Under the pieces are notes generated by a model. The model was not told where the DNA came from and made no database searches. It saw only the letters and a program-made list of their open reading frames with translations. Positions 8,537-17,463 of a stretch of 64,000 nt of DNA are shown piece by piece; position 1 is the first letter of the stretch, and each line of letters begins with the position of its first letter. The DNA comes from Vampirovibrio chlorellavorus (GTDB lineage: Bacteria; Cyanobacteriota; Vampirovibrionia; Vampirovibrionales; Vampirovibrionaceae). The position numbers and the translations under genes are program-made. The stretch spans positions 1 to 64,000 of the forward strand of contig LAPX01000016.1 in the NCBI GenBank assembly GCA_001858525.1, given 5' to 3'.

Positions 8537-9526
8537 TTAGCGTGTGTGCAGGGCCTGTAATTCCTGATACAAGGCCGTTTCCCGCTCGCTGAGGTAATCG
8601 GGAATGAGGGCCTTGGTGCGTACCAGCAGATCCCCACTGGATTTGCCGTCTTTACTGGGGAAGCCCTGACCTTTCAAGCGCATCATACGACCGGGCTGGG
8701 TGCCTGCCGGGATTTTCATGCTCAGCTCAGTACCGCTAAGGGTGGGGATTTTAATCTCGCCGCCCAGCACCAAATCCGGCACCGGAATAGGAGCCTCATA
8801 CACCAGAACATCCTCCTCCAGCTGAAACTTGGGGTGCTTGCGGTACTTGACCACCAGTAGCAAATCGCCCCGACCCCGCTGCCCCTGACGTCCTTCTCCG
8901 GCCAGCCGAATTTTGGCCCCGGCCCGGACGCCTTTGGGGATGTTCACGCTCAAGCGCTTACGATTAGGGGTGACCACTTCTCGGGTGGCCCCATGCGCCC
9001 CTTCTTCCAGATCCAGATACAGTTCCTCTTCCAGGGTGAGCTGCTCGGGGGCCTGTGCCTGTGCCCGAGTCCCAGCCCGCTGACCGCGGCCTGCCCCCAT
9101 GCCGGAAAATAAATCCTCGTAGCCACTGGGACCTCCTCCGGGGCCACCGCCGCCGGGAAAGCCCTGCCCCCCAAATCCACCGGCGCCCATGCCGCCCCCA
9201 AACAAGGTGTCAAAAAAGCTGGAGAATCCGCCCATGCCACCCATATCGCCCATGTTGACCGTTTGCCAGCCATCAAATCCGGGCGGTGGATTAAAATTTT
9301 GTCCCTGACGCCAATTGGCCCCCAGGCTATCGTACAAACGCCGCTTTTCAGGGTCCTTTAAAGCTTCATAGGCTTCATTCAGTTCTTTGAACTTTTCCTC
9401 AGAGCCTTGATTCACATCCGGATGATGTTCGCGGGCCAGCTTACGGTAAGCGGAGCGAATCTCCTTATCCGAAGCGGTACGGGGGACACCCAGTATCTTG
9501 TAATAATCTTTGTATTCAACACCCAT
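8537..9526 (-). CDS. DnaJ-family co-chaperone of the CbpA type
   Basis: This 329-residue cytoplasmic co-chaperone stimulates DnaK ATPase. Residues 6-70 form a J domain with the invariant HPD (KLAREHHPDVNQ). A Gly/Phe/Met-rich linker follows (about 85-150). The C-terminal substrate-binding domains come next, beginning near LTLEEELYLDLEEGAHG and including NIPKGVRAGAKIRLAGEG. The cysteine-rich zinc finger of full DnaJ is absent, so it is a type II (CbpA/DnaJB-like) protein. It lies upstream of mutL with 130 nt between them and is probably transcribed separately. Confidence 0.93.
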   Translation of the reverse strand: MGVEYKDYYKILGVPRTASDKEIRSAYRKLAREHHPDVNQGSEEKFKELNEAYEALKDPEKRRLYDSLGANWRQGQNFNPPPGFDGWQTVNMGDMGGMGGFSSFFDTLFGGGMGAGGFGGQGFPGGGGPGGGPSGYEDLFSGMGAGRGQRAGTRAQAQAPEQLTLEEELYLDLEEGAHGATREVVTPNRKRLSVNIPKGVRAGAKIRLAGEGRQGQRGRGDLLLVVKYRKHPKFQLEEDVLVYEAPIPVPDLVLGGEIKIPTLSGTELSMKIPAGTQPGRMMRLKGQGFPSKDGKSSGDLLVRTKALIPDYLSERETALYQELQALHTR

Positions 9527-9676
9527 AACGACTGGCCGGACCTCTACAACGTCGACATCATGTACTGCACATTATAAAACCCTCCATCCCTTGGCCCTAA
9601 TTTATTAAGGAACTATTAATGTTCACAGCAGTGAAGAGGGCTGGGACAATAAGGATGAGCTGGCTTTACATAACAT

Positions 9677-9705
9677 TTGTCCTATGCTCACATTCCCGCT
9701 ACAAT
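9677..9705 (+). promoter_or_regulatory. Sigma-70-type promoter for the cyclophilin gene
   Basis: TTGTCC (9677-9682), a 17-nt spacer and TACAAT (9700-9705) lie about 130 nt before the start at 9834. The 307-nt gap 9527-9833 holds no other clear signal apart from a TATAAT on the minus strand (about 9583-9588) that may serve dnaJ. Confidence 0.55.
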
Positions 9706-9833
9706 CAGCTTACTGTTCAGACGCTGCCCGGTGAAATCGATTCGGCCCGGCACCGGATATTGAGTCAGAATCCTTTCAATCAGAATCTACTTAGCTAGAA
9801 TCCAAGGTGATTCACTTAGTTGGAGAAAAGGCA

Positions 9834-11012
9834 ATGAAACGAGTTTTCCAGAGTTCTTCTCGTACTGTGGCGCTCACCCTGGCGGTATCGCTGGCCTTGG
9901 GTAGCACCAGCCTGGCGCATGCCGACTGGATGCAGAAAATGAATCCGATGAAGTGGATACCGGCAAAAGAAGCTGACAGCCAGTCCAGTACAGCCAGCTC
10001 ACCAGAAACCAATCAGCAGGACAGCTTAAAACAGGAGGCGGATGCCGCCAGTGCCCAGGCCGATGAGGCCCTGAGAGCCGCCCAAGAAGCCCTGCAAAAA
10101 GCCCAGGAAGCCAAACGCAAGGCTGAAGCCCTGAAACTTCAGGCGGAAGGTCGCCAAAAGCCTGTGGTACAAGATCCCACAGAAACCAGCAACCAGACCG
10201 ACAGCCAGGCAGCGGAAGAAAATACCAGCAGCACCACGGAAAAAGCCTGGTACAAGCTGGGTCTCTCCAAAAAGCAAGCAACCCAGACCGAAACCAGCCA
10301 GTCTGAAACAACCCAGACTGAAGAGAGCACTAACAGCAGCTCGCAATCGGAAAATACCGAGCAGGCCGCCACTACCACCAGCACCCCCTGGAATCCACTG
10401 AACTGGTTCTCCAAACCCACGGAAAGCCCGGTCAGTACCAGCACAACGACTCCTCAGGCCATGTCCGCTGTGGTGGAAACCGCATCCGAAGTGCGTCAGA
10501 TTCCAGATTTAAAAACCAAGGCGGCCATTCTGGAAACGGAAAAGGGCAATATCGTGTTTGAACTGTACCCGGACGAAGCGCCTTTGACCGTGCAAAACTT
10601 TGCCAAACTGGTTCAGGAAGGCTTTTACAACCGCTTCAACATGAAATTTCACCGGGTGGTGCCGGGCTTTGTCATTCAAACCGGCGATCCCACCGGGACC
10701 GGCGCGGGTGGCTCCAAAGAGCGAGTACCGCTGGAAGCCAAAAACAAGCTGTCGCATAACATCAAAGGGATGGTGGCTATGGCCCGGGGCGCCGATCCCA
10801 ACAGCGCCACCAGCCAGTTCTATATTACCCTGGCCCCCCAAACCACCCTGGATGGCAAATACGCCATCTTCGGCAAAGTCATTGCCGGGATGGACGTGCT
10901 GGACAAGATTGAAAAGGACAACATGCTCTACGGAATTCGTCTGGTCGATGTCGACAAAGTGGCCCGTGACCCCTCCCCCGACAAGAAAAAGTTCTTCTCC
11001 AGCCTGTTTTAA
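9834..11012 (+). CDS. Exported cyclophilin-type peptidyl-prolyl isomerase
   Basis: The 392-residue product starts at an ATG with GGAG 8 nt upstream; a GTG nine codons earlier is less likely. It has a clear signal peptide (Lys/Arg start, ALTLAVSLALGST core, Ala-His-Ala cleavage site before DW). Residues ~55-105 form an Ala/Glu/Lys/Gln coiled coil (AQEALQKAQEAKRKAEAL). A long Ser/Thr/Gln/Glu-rich linker (~110-215) follows, then the cyclophilin domain (~230-375), with FHRVVPGFVIQTGDPTGTG, GMVAMARGADPNSATSQFYI and LDGKYAIFGKV. It should catalyse prolyl isomerisation in the periplasm or at the cell surface. The coiled coil and linker are longer than in usual periplasmic cyclophilins and may tether the enzyme. 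Confidence 0.92.
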   Translation: MKRVFQSSSRTVALTLAVSLALGSTSLAHADWMQKMNPMKWIPAKEADSQSSTASSPETNQQDSLKQEADAASAQADEALRAAQEALQKAQEAKRKAEALKLQAEGRQKPVVQDPTETSNQTDSQAAEENTSSTTEKAWYKLGLSKKQATQTETSQSETTQTEESTNSSSQSENTEQAATTTSTPWNPLNWFSKPTESPVSTSTTTPQAMSAVVETASEVRQIPDLKTKAAILETEKGNIVFELYPDEAPLTVQNFAKLVQEGFYNRFNMKFHRVVPGFVIQTGDPTGTGAGGSKERVPLEAKNKLSHNIKGMVAMARGADPNSATSQFYITLAPQTTLDGKYAIFGKVIAGMDVLDKIEKDNMLYGIRLVDVDKVARDPSPDKKKFFSSLF

Positions 11013-11101
11013 GGCCCAACAAGAGATCTCGAAAAGAGCCCAAAATAGGTCTTGCGGCGTCCCACTGCGTGCTTGTGAAGCGTAGCTACGCTCAGAGCGA
11101 C

Positions 11102-11560
11102 TCAGGCTTTTTCTCGTTTTTCCTGAAAAAAGGCCTTGAGCAAACCGGAGCACTCCTGCTCCAGAATGCCCCCCAATACGGGCAACGGGCCAGAAGGGGG
11201 GAGAATATTGAACTGGGAGCCACAAGCGCCCATCAGGGGGTCGTAGGCCCCAAAAATGACCTGCTGCACCCGGGCCTGCTGAATGGCCGCCGCACACATG
11301 GGACAGGGCTCCAGGGTCACATAAAGAATGGTTTCGGTGAGCCGCCAGCGTTCAAGTTTCTGGGCGGCCGCTCGCAAGGCTAGAATTTCAGCATGCCCCA
11401 CCGGATCACAGTCTAATTCACGGCGGTTATAGGCTTGAGCAATCACTTGCCCCTGATGCAGCAACACCGCCCCCACCGGGACATCCAGTGGCAGAGCCTG
11501 CCGGGCGGCAACCAACGCTTGCCGTATCCACGCTTCATGATTTGCTCGAGTCTCATTCAT
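11102..11560 (-). CDS. tadA: tRNA-specific adenosine deaminase
   Basis: This 152-residue zinc enzyme converts adenosine 34 of tRNA-Arg(ACG) to inosine. The deaminase motifs are GHAEILALRAA (zinc His and catalytic Glu) and EPCPMCAAAI (two zinc Cys), with DVPVGAVLLHQGQVIAQAYN upstream. The open frame extends 80 codons further, but that part is unlike deaminases and overlaps the divergent gene at 11677, so the start is set at 11560, though the ribosome binding site there is weak. Nucleoside and free-base deaminases share the fold, but the NxxE...PVGAV pattern and size favour TadA. Confidence 0.9.
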   Translation of the reverse strand: MNETRANHEAWIRQALVAARQALPLDVPVGAVLLHQGQVIAQAYNRRELDCDPVGHAEILALRAAAQKLERWRLTETILYVTLEPCPMCAAAIQQARVQQVIFGAYDPLMGACGSQFNILPPSGPLPVLGGILEQECSGLLKAFFQEKREKA

Positions 11561-11676
11561 GTAGATGATTTTACGTCGAATTGGCCGGGTTGGCTTGCCA
11601 AAATGACGACAATCATTACCATTGGTATAGATGGGATCCAGTGAGTGAGTAATTGAATCAGTGAGGTAAGGCCGGG

Positions 11677-12078
11677 ATGCAAACCAATAGCGCTTACAAC
11701 AATCGTTTTCTGAATGCTGGCGGCCCTCTCCCCCAGAAGCAGAACAATCAGTCCCCCAAGGCTCCTGCGGCTGCCCAAACCCAAGCGCCTCCGAAGACAC
11801 AGACCGCCCAACCTGTTTATTACGCCCCTGTGCTGATGGCTCCTCCTCCCCTGGAGCCCTTATCCGATCTGGCTTTTCAGAAGCCCCCCGGCCTGTTGAG
11901 CAAACTGACCCAGAAGTTGTGGTTTATGATCAGCGAGGAAGCCCCGCCAGACAGGCCCATTGGCATTCGCCAAATCACCAAAAACAGTGCGGATCAGGGT
12001 AGTGCCCACAGTCCGAAAAACACTTACTTCCGCAACGGACTGCCCACCCAGGATTATCGCCTGAACGCCAGAATGTAA
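11677..12078 (+). CDS. Unknown Pro/Gln-rich small protein
   Basis: This 133-residue protein is not recognised. Residues 1-55 are rich in Asn, Pro, Gln and Ala (PKAPAAAQTQAPPKTQTAQP). The second half is more structured (LLSKLTQKLWFMISEEAPPD) with a basic C-terminus. There is no signal peptide or membrane helix. AAGG stands about 5 nt before the ATG. Codon use resembles the neighbours, and the frame is divergent from tadA, so it is probably a real gene. It could be a lineage-specific protein. Confidence 0.65.
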   Translation: MQTNSAYNNRFLNAGGPLPQKQNNQSPKAPAAAQTQAPPKTQTAQPVYYAPVLMAPPPLEPLSDLAFQKPPGLLSKLTQKLWFMISEEAPPDRPIGIRQITKNSADQGSAHSPKNTYFRNGLPTQDYRLNARM

Positions 12079-12119
12079 ACCCAGGGAAGCGGGCAGCGTA
12101 TACCCGTCGACCTCAACGG

Positions 12120-12626
12120 TTAATCGTATTCGTATAAATACTTGCGCCAACGCTCATAATCCCGTCGGCTCACGTGGTTGTTCTGCTTGGACAACTCAAA
12201 GTGAATGAAATTAAACGGGCGGCAGGGTTTACTGGCCAGCTCGTATCCAGCTTCTTTGGGCGTGCGGCTTCCCTTACTGACATTGCACCGCAAGCAGGCC
12301 ACGGTCACGTTATCCCAAGTATCTTTGCCACCTCGGGAGCGGGGAATGACGTGATCGATGGTTAAATCGCTTTTTTTACCACAGTATTGGCAAGTGTAAT
12401 TATCCCGATGCATGATGTTACGGCGGGTCAGGGGGATATCCTTGTGCGGAATTTTAACGTAGTACAACAGCCGAATCACCAGCGGCAAGACCACGCCATT
12501 CCCCACCGTTTTACCGTTACGTTCCACGGCTTCCGCTTTGCCTTTAATTAAAAGAATGATGGCCCGTTTCCAGCTGCACACGTGCAGCGGTTCGTAGGAT
12601 GAGTTTAAAAGCAACACTTTGCTCAC
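12120..12626 (-). CDS. HNH endonuclease-family protein of cyanobacterial type
   Basis: This 168-residue protein has an N-terminal module (LLLNSSYEPLHVCSWKRAI, then LLIKGKAE) and a compact HNH domain: CQYCGKKSDLTIDHVIPRSRGG, a WDNVTVACLRCN second half and the typical GSRTPKEAG. The two CxxC pairs bind zinc, and the His of DHV is the catalytic general base of the family. Very similar stand-alone HNH proteins are common in cyanobacteria; their job is not established, although DNA processing is assumed. The GTG start has GAGGG 9 nt upstream. It is a single gene convergent with the unknown gene at 11677. Confidence 0.88.
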   Translation of the reverse strand: MSKVLLLNSSYEPLHVCSWKRAIILLIKGKAEAVERNGKTVGNGVVLPLVIRLLYYVKIPHKDIPLTRRNIMHRDNYTCQYCGKKSDLTIDHVIPRSRGGKDTWDNVTVACLRCNVSKGSRTPKEAGYELASKPCRPFNFIHFELSKQNNHVSRRDYERWRKYLYEYD

Positions 12627-13023
12627 TCAAATAAGCCCTCAGCTATCACCCTTATATAAACAATCTTATGCCTCATGTGCGGAAATGTCCAGTTTTTTTC
12701 ACTTCAAAAAGTAAAGAATAGTTACATAGCTTTACTTTTTACCCCTGTTTTTAGCGTATCCTCACTCGAAAAAAGAATGTACTTCCAAAAACTATTAATA
12801 CAGGCCAAGCCCTCAGTGTCAATCACCCATTTCAAAGCCCAATGTCCAAACACTGATTCCCCTTCCCCAGATCATTAACTTTTATCAAGTTATGACCGCA
12901 TTGGCCTTCAGGAATTAGCAGCTTTACCGAACATAAAAGTTATATCCGCTTAAAGATGACCCGTATAATAAAGTCATTCAACGAAAGCATCAGCAATAAA
13001 AACATCAGGTGGTGGGCAGACCT
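12627..13023. other. 397-nt intergenic region
   Basis: A/T-rich spacer between divergent genes. A TATAAT at 12964-12969 on the plus strand is a plausible -10 box for the gene at 13024, but no good -35 precedes it. The only open frame (12675-12878) has no ribosome binding site or protein-like composition. Nothing else is supportable. Confidence 0.5.
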
Positions 13024-13443
13024 ATGGACAAAGTCGTTCAACATTTTGGAAGAGGGGAAGTCATTTTCCCGGAAGGAACCAAAGGCGATCGCATATACCG
13101 CATCGTTTCCGGAGAAGTTTTGATTTGCAAAAAAAGTGAGCAAGGAAAAACCATCCCCATTGCCAAGTTGGGCACTGGCGAAATTTTTGGGGAAATGTAC
13201 CTATTTGATGGCAAAGGCTCTCGCTCGGCCACCGTGGTGGCTGCCTGCGACCTGCGGGTGGAAGTTTACTTTGAAGAAGAAATTCAGTCTGAACTATTTA
13301 ACGCCCCATCAGAAGTGAAAGACATGCTGAGATCCTTTACCAATCGGCTGCGCAGTACCACCAACAATTTTGCCAGCCTATTCAAGGAAAAAATGATTGT
13401 AGAGCTTCCTGATGGAACGCTCAAAATTGTAGACGGCCATTAA
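13024..13443 (+). CDS. Cyclic-nucleotide-binding domain protein
   Basis: This 139-residue protein is essentially one cNMP-binding beta barrel. It contains the start of the roll (GEVIFPEGTKGDRIYRIVSGEV), the phosphate-binding-cassette region GEIFGEMYLFDGKGSRSATV (Gly-Glu plus Arg) and a helical lid. Residues 100-139 carry no recognisable DNA-binding helix-turn-helix, so it is not a complete CRP/FNR regulator; it is more likely a stand-alone sensor subunit. The start at 13024 has an AGGTGG-type site 10 nt upstream. It is a single gene and its ligand is unknown. Confidence 0.85.
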   Translation: MDKVVQHFGRGEVIFPEGTKGDRIYRIVSGEVLICKKSEQGKTIPIAKLGTGEIFGEMYLFDGKGSRSATVVAACDLRVEVYFEEEIQSELFNAPSEVKDMLRSFTNRLRSTTNNFASLFKEKMIVELPDGTLKIVDGH

Positions 13444-13576
13444 GAAAGCAACTCAACCGATCTGTCAATCCCTCCACGGAGGGGGAGGCAAATGACTCCA
13501 TAGCCTGATGTTTGCTACTAACTGCAATTGATAGGATTCTATGTAATTCATCAGGTTACTGGAAAGGAAGTTGAGC

Positions 13577-14026
13577 ATGAAACCACAGCGCGCCCTAAGC
13601 GTTTTTCTTAGTTGTGCTTTACTGCTGTCTGGCTTGATAGCCCCCTTTTCCAGTGCAGAAGCCAAACGTCATTACAATCATGGCCGATATCATCGTTATT
13701 ACGATGCGCGCCACGATCGCTGGGTTGATTATCAAACCGGCAAAATCATTAAAGGGGGAATCGTTGGTGCCGGAATCGGGGCGGGCGCAGGCTTGCTGCT
13801 GGATCGTCCGGTGGGCAAAACCGCTCTGGTTGGTGCCGGCATTGGCGCAGGCACCCAGGCGGTTCGTTACAGCCGCACCATGCAGAGACACCCCATTGCT
13901 AAAACTGCCGCATATGGTGCTCTGGCCGGAACCGGTGTTTCCGCCGCCACTGGCCGTAGACTAGGTAAAGGCGCCCTGGTGGGCGGTGCCGTTGGTGCCG
14001 GACTGGGAACCCTGAAATATTTTTAA
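13577..14026 (+). CDS. Exported glycine-zipper protein
   Basis: The 149-residue product has a signal peptide (VFLSCALLLSGLIAPFSSAEA, cleavage after AEA) and then a His/Tyr/Arg-rich stretch (RHYNHGRYHRYYDARHDRW). The rest has three glycine-zipper segments with GxxxG spacing (IVGAGIGAGAGLLL, ALVGAGIGAGTQAV, ALVGGAVGAGLGTL) separated by basic loops. Glycine zippers form tightly packed helices in outer-membrane or pore-like proteins. AAGGA stands 8 nt before the ATG. It is monocistronic with a strong terminator. The role is unknown; an envelope protein is likely. Confidence 0.8.
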   Translation: MKPQRALSVFLSCALLLSGLIAPFSSAEAKRHYNHGRYHRYYDARHDRWVDYQTGKIIKGGIVGAGIGAGAGLLLDRPVGKTALVGAGIGAGTQAVRYSRTMQRHPIAKTAAYGALAGTGVSAATGRRLGKGALVGGAVGAGLGTLKYF

Positions 14027-14076
14027 ACAGATAATGCCTTCCTGAAGTACTAACTTTCGCAATACACAATAATCAT

Positions 14077-14110
14077 CCCCGCAAGTCCTATCCTGCGGGG
14101 TTTCTTTTTG
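14077..14110 (+). terminator. Terminator of the glycine-zipper gene
   Basis: CCCCGCA pairs with TGCGGGG and is followed by TTTCTTTTTG, 50 nt past the stop at 14026. Confidence 0.9.
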
Positions 14111-14202
14111 TTTTTACGAATTCGGGTGGAATTTCTTTAAAGTATTCCGAGCCTTGGCCGAGGATCTTAAATACGCGCCTCATGCAACTCGGGACCTTAT
14201 TC

Positions 14203-15099
14203 ATGCAAAATCAACCCGAATTCCCATTTCCCAATCGGCCCCAACGTGTTTCTCCCCCGGCGGGATTGCCCCAAAACAGCGGCCCTCCCAAGCTGCTGGA
14301 TGATTCTCAACTGGCCAAACTGGTCACCCAGATGGAGCATTTGCCGGAAACAGCCTGTTATCCCATGCAAGCCAGCTTTTATGAAGCCCTGCTAGGCTGC
14401 GAGCTGCTACTGCCTGTACCCAACCAGTTTAATATGAACCATCAACTGCCCTTAATGAGCCTGGAAAATGCCACGGGCGAGCGATGCTTGCCCCTGTTCA
14501 CCCACGAGGATCACTTAAGCCTGTGGACAGATGAGCCGGTCAATTACCTGTTACTACCGTTTGAAACCCTTTGCAGTTTTGCCCTGCAAGCCCAGCTGGA
14601 CTATGTGGTCATCAATGTTTCCGGCCCCTATGGCTGCGAAATCCCCTTTCACACCTTCAGCTACCTGGCCGAAGGGTTGATTCCTCCACCCGGCCCCGGT
14701 CAAGGCAACCCGGTTGGCAACAAAAAGCCAGGAGAAGTGGTCATTGCCCAGCAAACCCCCATGCGACTGGGCCTGTGTCCGGATTTTTCCGTGCCGCTGT
14801 TAAGCCGCCTGCAAGAACTGTTTAAACACCATGACAGCTTGATTGAACGGGTGTACCTGTTCAGCATCGCCTTTCACCAAGGCCCCCTGCAACCGGCTCT
14901 GGCCATACAAATGCCACCGGAGCAGGCCCCGCTTTGGGAGGAAGAGCTGTGGCCCAACCTGCAAGCCATTCTGTATGAAATGCTGGAAAAGCGAGATATC
15001 GTCAACGTCTTTCTGTTGAATGAAGCCCCCAGCCTGGAAACGCATTTAACCGATCTCGCCCCGCCGGTTTACGAGCACGCCAAAACCAAAAAGCGCTAG
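14203..15099 (+). CDS. SseB-family protein
   Basis: The 298-residue cytoplasmic protein has the two-part layout of SseB (enhanced serine sensitivity) proteins. An N-terminal alpha/beta domain includes FYEALLGCELLLPVP, CLPLFTHEDHLSLW and a hydrophobic LDYVVINVSGPYGCEIP. A C-terminal domain (~190-275) contains LLSRLQELFKHHDSLIERVY and VNVFLLNE. Family members are small, poorly understood proteins with no agreed biochemical activity. A preceding Pro-rich N-terminus of ~30 residues is extra. ATG 14203 has GGGA at 8 nt; ATG 14182 would add seven residues. It stands alone. Confidence 0.7.
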   Translation: MQNQPEFPFPNRPQRVSPPAGLPQNSGPPKLLDDSQLAKLVTQMEHLPETACYPMQASFYEALLGCELLLPVPNQFNMNHQLPLMSLENATGERCLPLFTHEDHLSLWTDEPVNYLLLPFETLCSFALQAQLDYVVINVSGPYGCEIPFHTFSYLAEGLIPPPGPGQGNPVGNKKPGEVVIAQQTPMRLGLCPDFSVPLLSRLQELFKHHDSLIERVYLFSIAFHQGPLQPALAIQMPPEQAPLWEEELWPNLQAILYEMLEKRDIVNVFLLNEAPSLETHLTDLAPPVYEHAKTKKR

Positions 15100-15163
15100 A
15101 GATTCGGCAAAAGCGGCATCAGGCTGAATAAACGCCCGACCTGGAAGCTTTTCGGCCAGTCTC

Positions 15164-16072
15164 TTAGACCGATTGGGGCATCAGGCTCTTATACTCGGCC
15201 AGCAGTTTATCGATGCGGGCCATTTCCGCTTCATCCGGTAAAACCATGGGAGCCCGCAGTACCGATTCCATCATGCCCAAACGGGCCAGACAGGTTTTAA
15301 TGACGGTGGGATTGGGCAAGAAGAAGATTTCCCGTCCCAAATTGAGCTGCTTCAAGTGCAGCTTCAAGGCCCGTGGCATATCCTGGGCTTTTACGGCCTG
15401 AATCATCTCCCGCAGCAGGGGGCCAGTCAGGTGGGCCAGCACACTGAAGGTACCGTGCGCCCCACAGGCCATCATGGGCAGGGTCAGGGTATCATCGCCG
15501 CACCAGGTACGCCAGGTATCGGCGGGTAACTTGGCCGTAATCTCACTGACCTGATCCATGTCCGGGTGGCTTTGTTTCACCCCAATAATGTTGGGACATT
15601 GCTGGTGCAAGGTGGCCATGGTATCGGGGGCCATGAGCACCACGGAGCGGCTGGGGATGTTGTAAACCACCACTTCGGTGTCCACGGCCTGGGCAACTCG
15701 CCGGAAATGCTCGGTCATGCCAGCCTGAGAGGGCTTGTTATAGTAAGGCACCACCACCAGCAAGGCATCGACCCCCAAGGCAGCTACCTTGCGGGCTTCT
15801 TCCACGCTTTTGGCCGTATCATTGGAGCCAACACCGGCTACAATCTGCACATTGCGACCCCGAACGGCGCTTTTTACCACCTTGAGCAGTTCCATTTTTT
15901 CATCAAAACTGAGCGTGGGAGACTCGCCGGTGGTGCCGTTCACCAAAATGCCATCGCAGCCATTATCGGCCAGATAAACGGCCAACTGTTCGGCTTTTTC
16001 AAAGTCAATGGATTCATCCCGGTGGAAGGGGGTGACCATGGCGGGAATCAACTCGGCCTGTAAGTGGGGCAT
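15164..16072 (-). CDS. dapA: 4-hydroxy-tetrahydrodipicolinate synthase
   Basis: This 302-residue TIM-barrel aldolase condenses pyruvate with aspartate semialdehyde in the lysine/diaminopimelate pathway. GTTGESPTLSFDEK binds the pyruvate carboxylate, Tyr137 lies in VVYNIPSRS, and Lys166 in NIIGVKQSHPDMDQV is the Schiff-base lysine. The residues after the lysine (QSHPD) differ from the usual EASGD/EATGN, so substrate specificity is slightly less certain; other DapA/NAL-family lyases are the alternative. It lies 58 nt downstream of asd on the same strand, which strongly supports DapA, because Asd makes its substrate. Confidence 0.93.
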   Translation of the reverse strand: MPHLQAELIPAMVTPFHRDESIDFEKAEQLAVYLADNGCDGILVNGTTGESPTLSFDEKMELLKVVKSAVRGRNVQIVAGVGSNDTAKSVEEARKVAALGVDALLVVVPYYNKPSQAGMTEHFRRVAQAVDTEVVVYNIPSRSVVLMAPDTMATLHQQCPNIIGVKQSHPDMDQVSEITAKLPADTWRTWCGDDTLTLPMMACGAHGTFSVLAHLTGPLLREMIQAVKAQDMPRALKLHLKQLNLGREIFFLPNPTVIKTCLARLGMMESVLRAPMVLPDEAEMARIDKLLAEYKSLMPQSV

Positions 16073-16130
16073 GGCAATGACCTTTATATTGAACGCGACA
16101 GGAGAATCTCTACCAGAAAACGGTGATAGG

Positions 16131-17222
16131 CTACACCCCGGCAGGCTGCTTGGGCTTGAGCCAGTTGTGTTTCACCAACACTTCCGCCAGACGCACGGCG
16201 TTCAGGGCCGCCCCAATGCGTAGGTTATCGGCCACAATCCACATGTTTAGGCCATATTCCGGATTAGAGGTATCGCGGCGGATGCGGCCCACATAAACCG
16301 GATCCTGGCCAGTGGCCTCAACCGGGGTGGGGAAGGCTTTGGGATCCCGGGCCACCACCACATCGGGGGTGCGCTCCAGAATGTCCATGGCCGCTTCCGG
16401 GGAAACCGGCTTCTTGAACTCCAGGGTGGCGGATTCGCTGTGACCCACCATAACCGGCACCCGAACGGCCGTACAAGTTACCTTGAGATCGGGTTTGTGT
16501 AAAATCTTGCGGCTCTCATGAATGACCTTGGTTTCTTCCTTGGTATAGCCGTCTTCCACGCCGCCTTCCACGAACTGATCAATCTGGGCCACCAGGTTAA
16601 AGGCAATGGGCCGAGCGAATACTTTGAACTCTTTCTCGGTAGGAGCTGGAATATCAGACTCTCCCATCATTTTAAACACGCTGCGGGTGGTGTTAATCAG
16701 CTCGTCCATACCCTCTTTGCCAGCGCCACTGACGGATTGGTAAGTGCTGACAATGACCCGCTCCAGTCCAAAGGCATCATCCAGCGCTTTAAATACGGGC
16801 ATCAATTGGGCCGTAGAGCAGTTGGGGTTGGCAATAATGCCTTGATGATGCTCAATATCGGCATCGTTCACCCCGGCCACCACCAAGGGGACCCCATCGG
16901 TCAAACGGAAGCAACTGGTGTTATCAATAACCACACAGCCCCGTTTCACCGCTTCAGGAACCAACGCCTCACTGACCGAACCCCCTGCGGAAGCCAGTAC
17001 GATATCCACCCCTTCAAAGGCTTCCGGGGTGGCCTCTTCCACCAGCCAATCCTGGCCCATAAAGGTCACCGAGCTGCCTGCGGTGCGCTGACTGGCCAAA
17101 GGCTTCAGGGTCTTCACCGGGAACTGCCGCTCCTCCAGAATTTGCATCAGCTGGGTTCCCACCAGGCCGGTGGCTCCCAAAATAGCGACAGTGTATCCGG
17201 TGGATTGCGCGGGGGCAGTCAT
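16131..17222 (-). CDS. asd: Aspartate-semialdehyde dehydrogenase
   Basis: This 363-residue NADP-dependent enzyme reduces aspartyl phosphate to aspartate semialdehyde for lysine, threonine, methionine and diaminopimelate synthesis. The Rossmann motif VAILGATGLVGTQLM is at residues 12-26. The catalytic Cys135 lies in ANPNCSTAQ. SYQSVSGAGKEG and the substrate-binding RVPVMVGHSE are present. ATG 17222 has AGGAG at 8 nt; eight residues of upstream frame are excluded. It is the first gene of an asd-dapA operon. The C-terminus is about 20 residues longer than usual. Confidence 0.96.
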   Translation of the reverse strand: MTAPAQSTGYTVAILGATGLVGTQLMQILEERQFPVKTLKPLASQRTAGSSVTFMGQDWLVEEATPEAFEGVDIVLASAGGSVSEALVPEAVKRGCVVIDNTSCFRLTDGVPLVVAGVNDADIEHHQGIIANPNCSTAQLMPVFKALDDAFGLERVIVSTYQSVSGAGKEGMDELINTTRSVFKMMGESDIPAPTEKEFKVFARPIAFNLVAQIDQFVEGGVEDGYTKEETKVIHESRKILHKPDLKVTCTAVRVPVMVGHSESATLEFKKPVSPEAAMDILERTPDVVVARDPKAFPTPVEATGQDPVYVGRIRRDTSNPEYGLNMWIVADNLRIGAALNAVRLAEVLVKHNWLKPKQPAGV

Positions 17223-17390
17223 GGGGTAATCTCCTGTGTGCAGCACACGCGCTGCGTGAGTTAAGACGGACTCATTATAAACGAAAGAGCGCGCCGGGTC
17301 AGCAGGACTCGCACAGCCGCCTTGCAGCCCGCGAAAATGCCAACTTCCTATGGCCTCATACCGATGCCTTATAAAAAGAGGCTTTCCCTA

Positions 17391-17425
17391 AAAAAAATCC
17401 CCTTTTGAATAAAAGGGGAATTTTT
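17391..17425 (-). terminator. Bidirectional hairpin ending the HEAT-repeat gene
   Basis: CCCCTTTT and AAAAGGGG form a perfect stem with a GAAT loop. A runs on one side and T runs on the other let it act in either direction; on the minus strand it lies 39 nt past the stop at 17464. Confidence 0.85.
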
Positions 17426-17463
17426 GCTAGAAAGTCGTTATTGTTAGAGAAATCTTGAGGGCC

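Noticed and set aside
12993-13004. AATAAAAACAT before the cyclic-nucleotide-binding gene
   Set aside because: Only half of the bipartite element is present, without AATTGC at the proper spacing, and in the wrong orientation for the plus-strand gene.
13524-13545. GCAATT followed by ATGT upstream of the glycine-zipper gene
   Set aside because: The spacing differs by one base and the T-rich block is not conserved, so it is not counted as a copy of the shared element.
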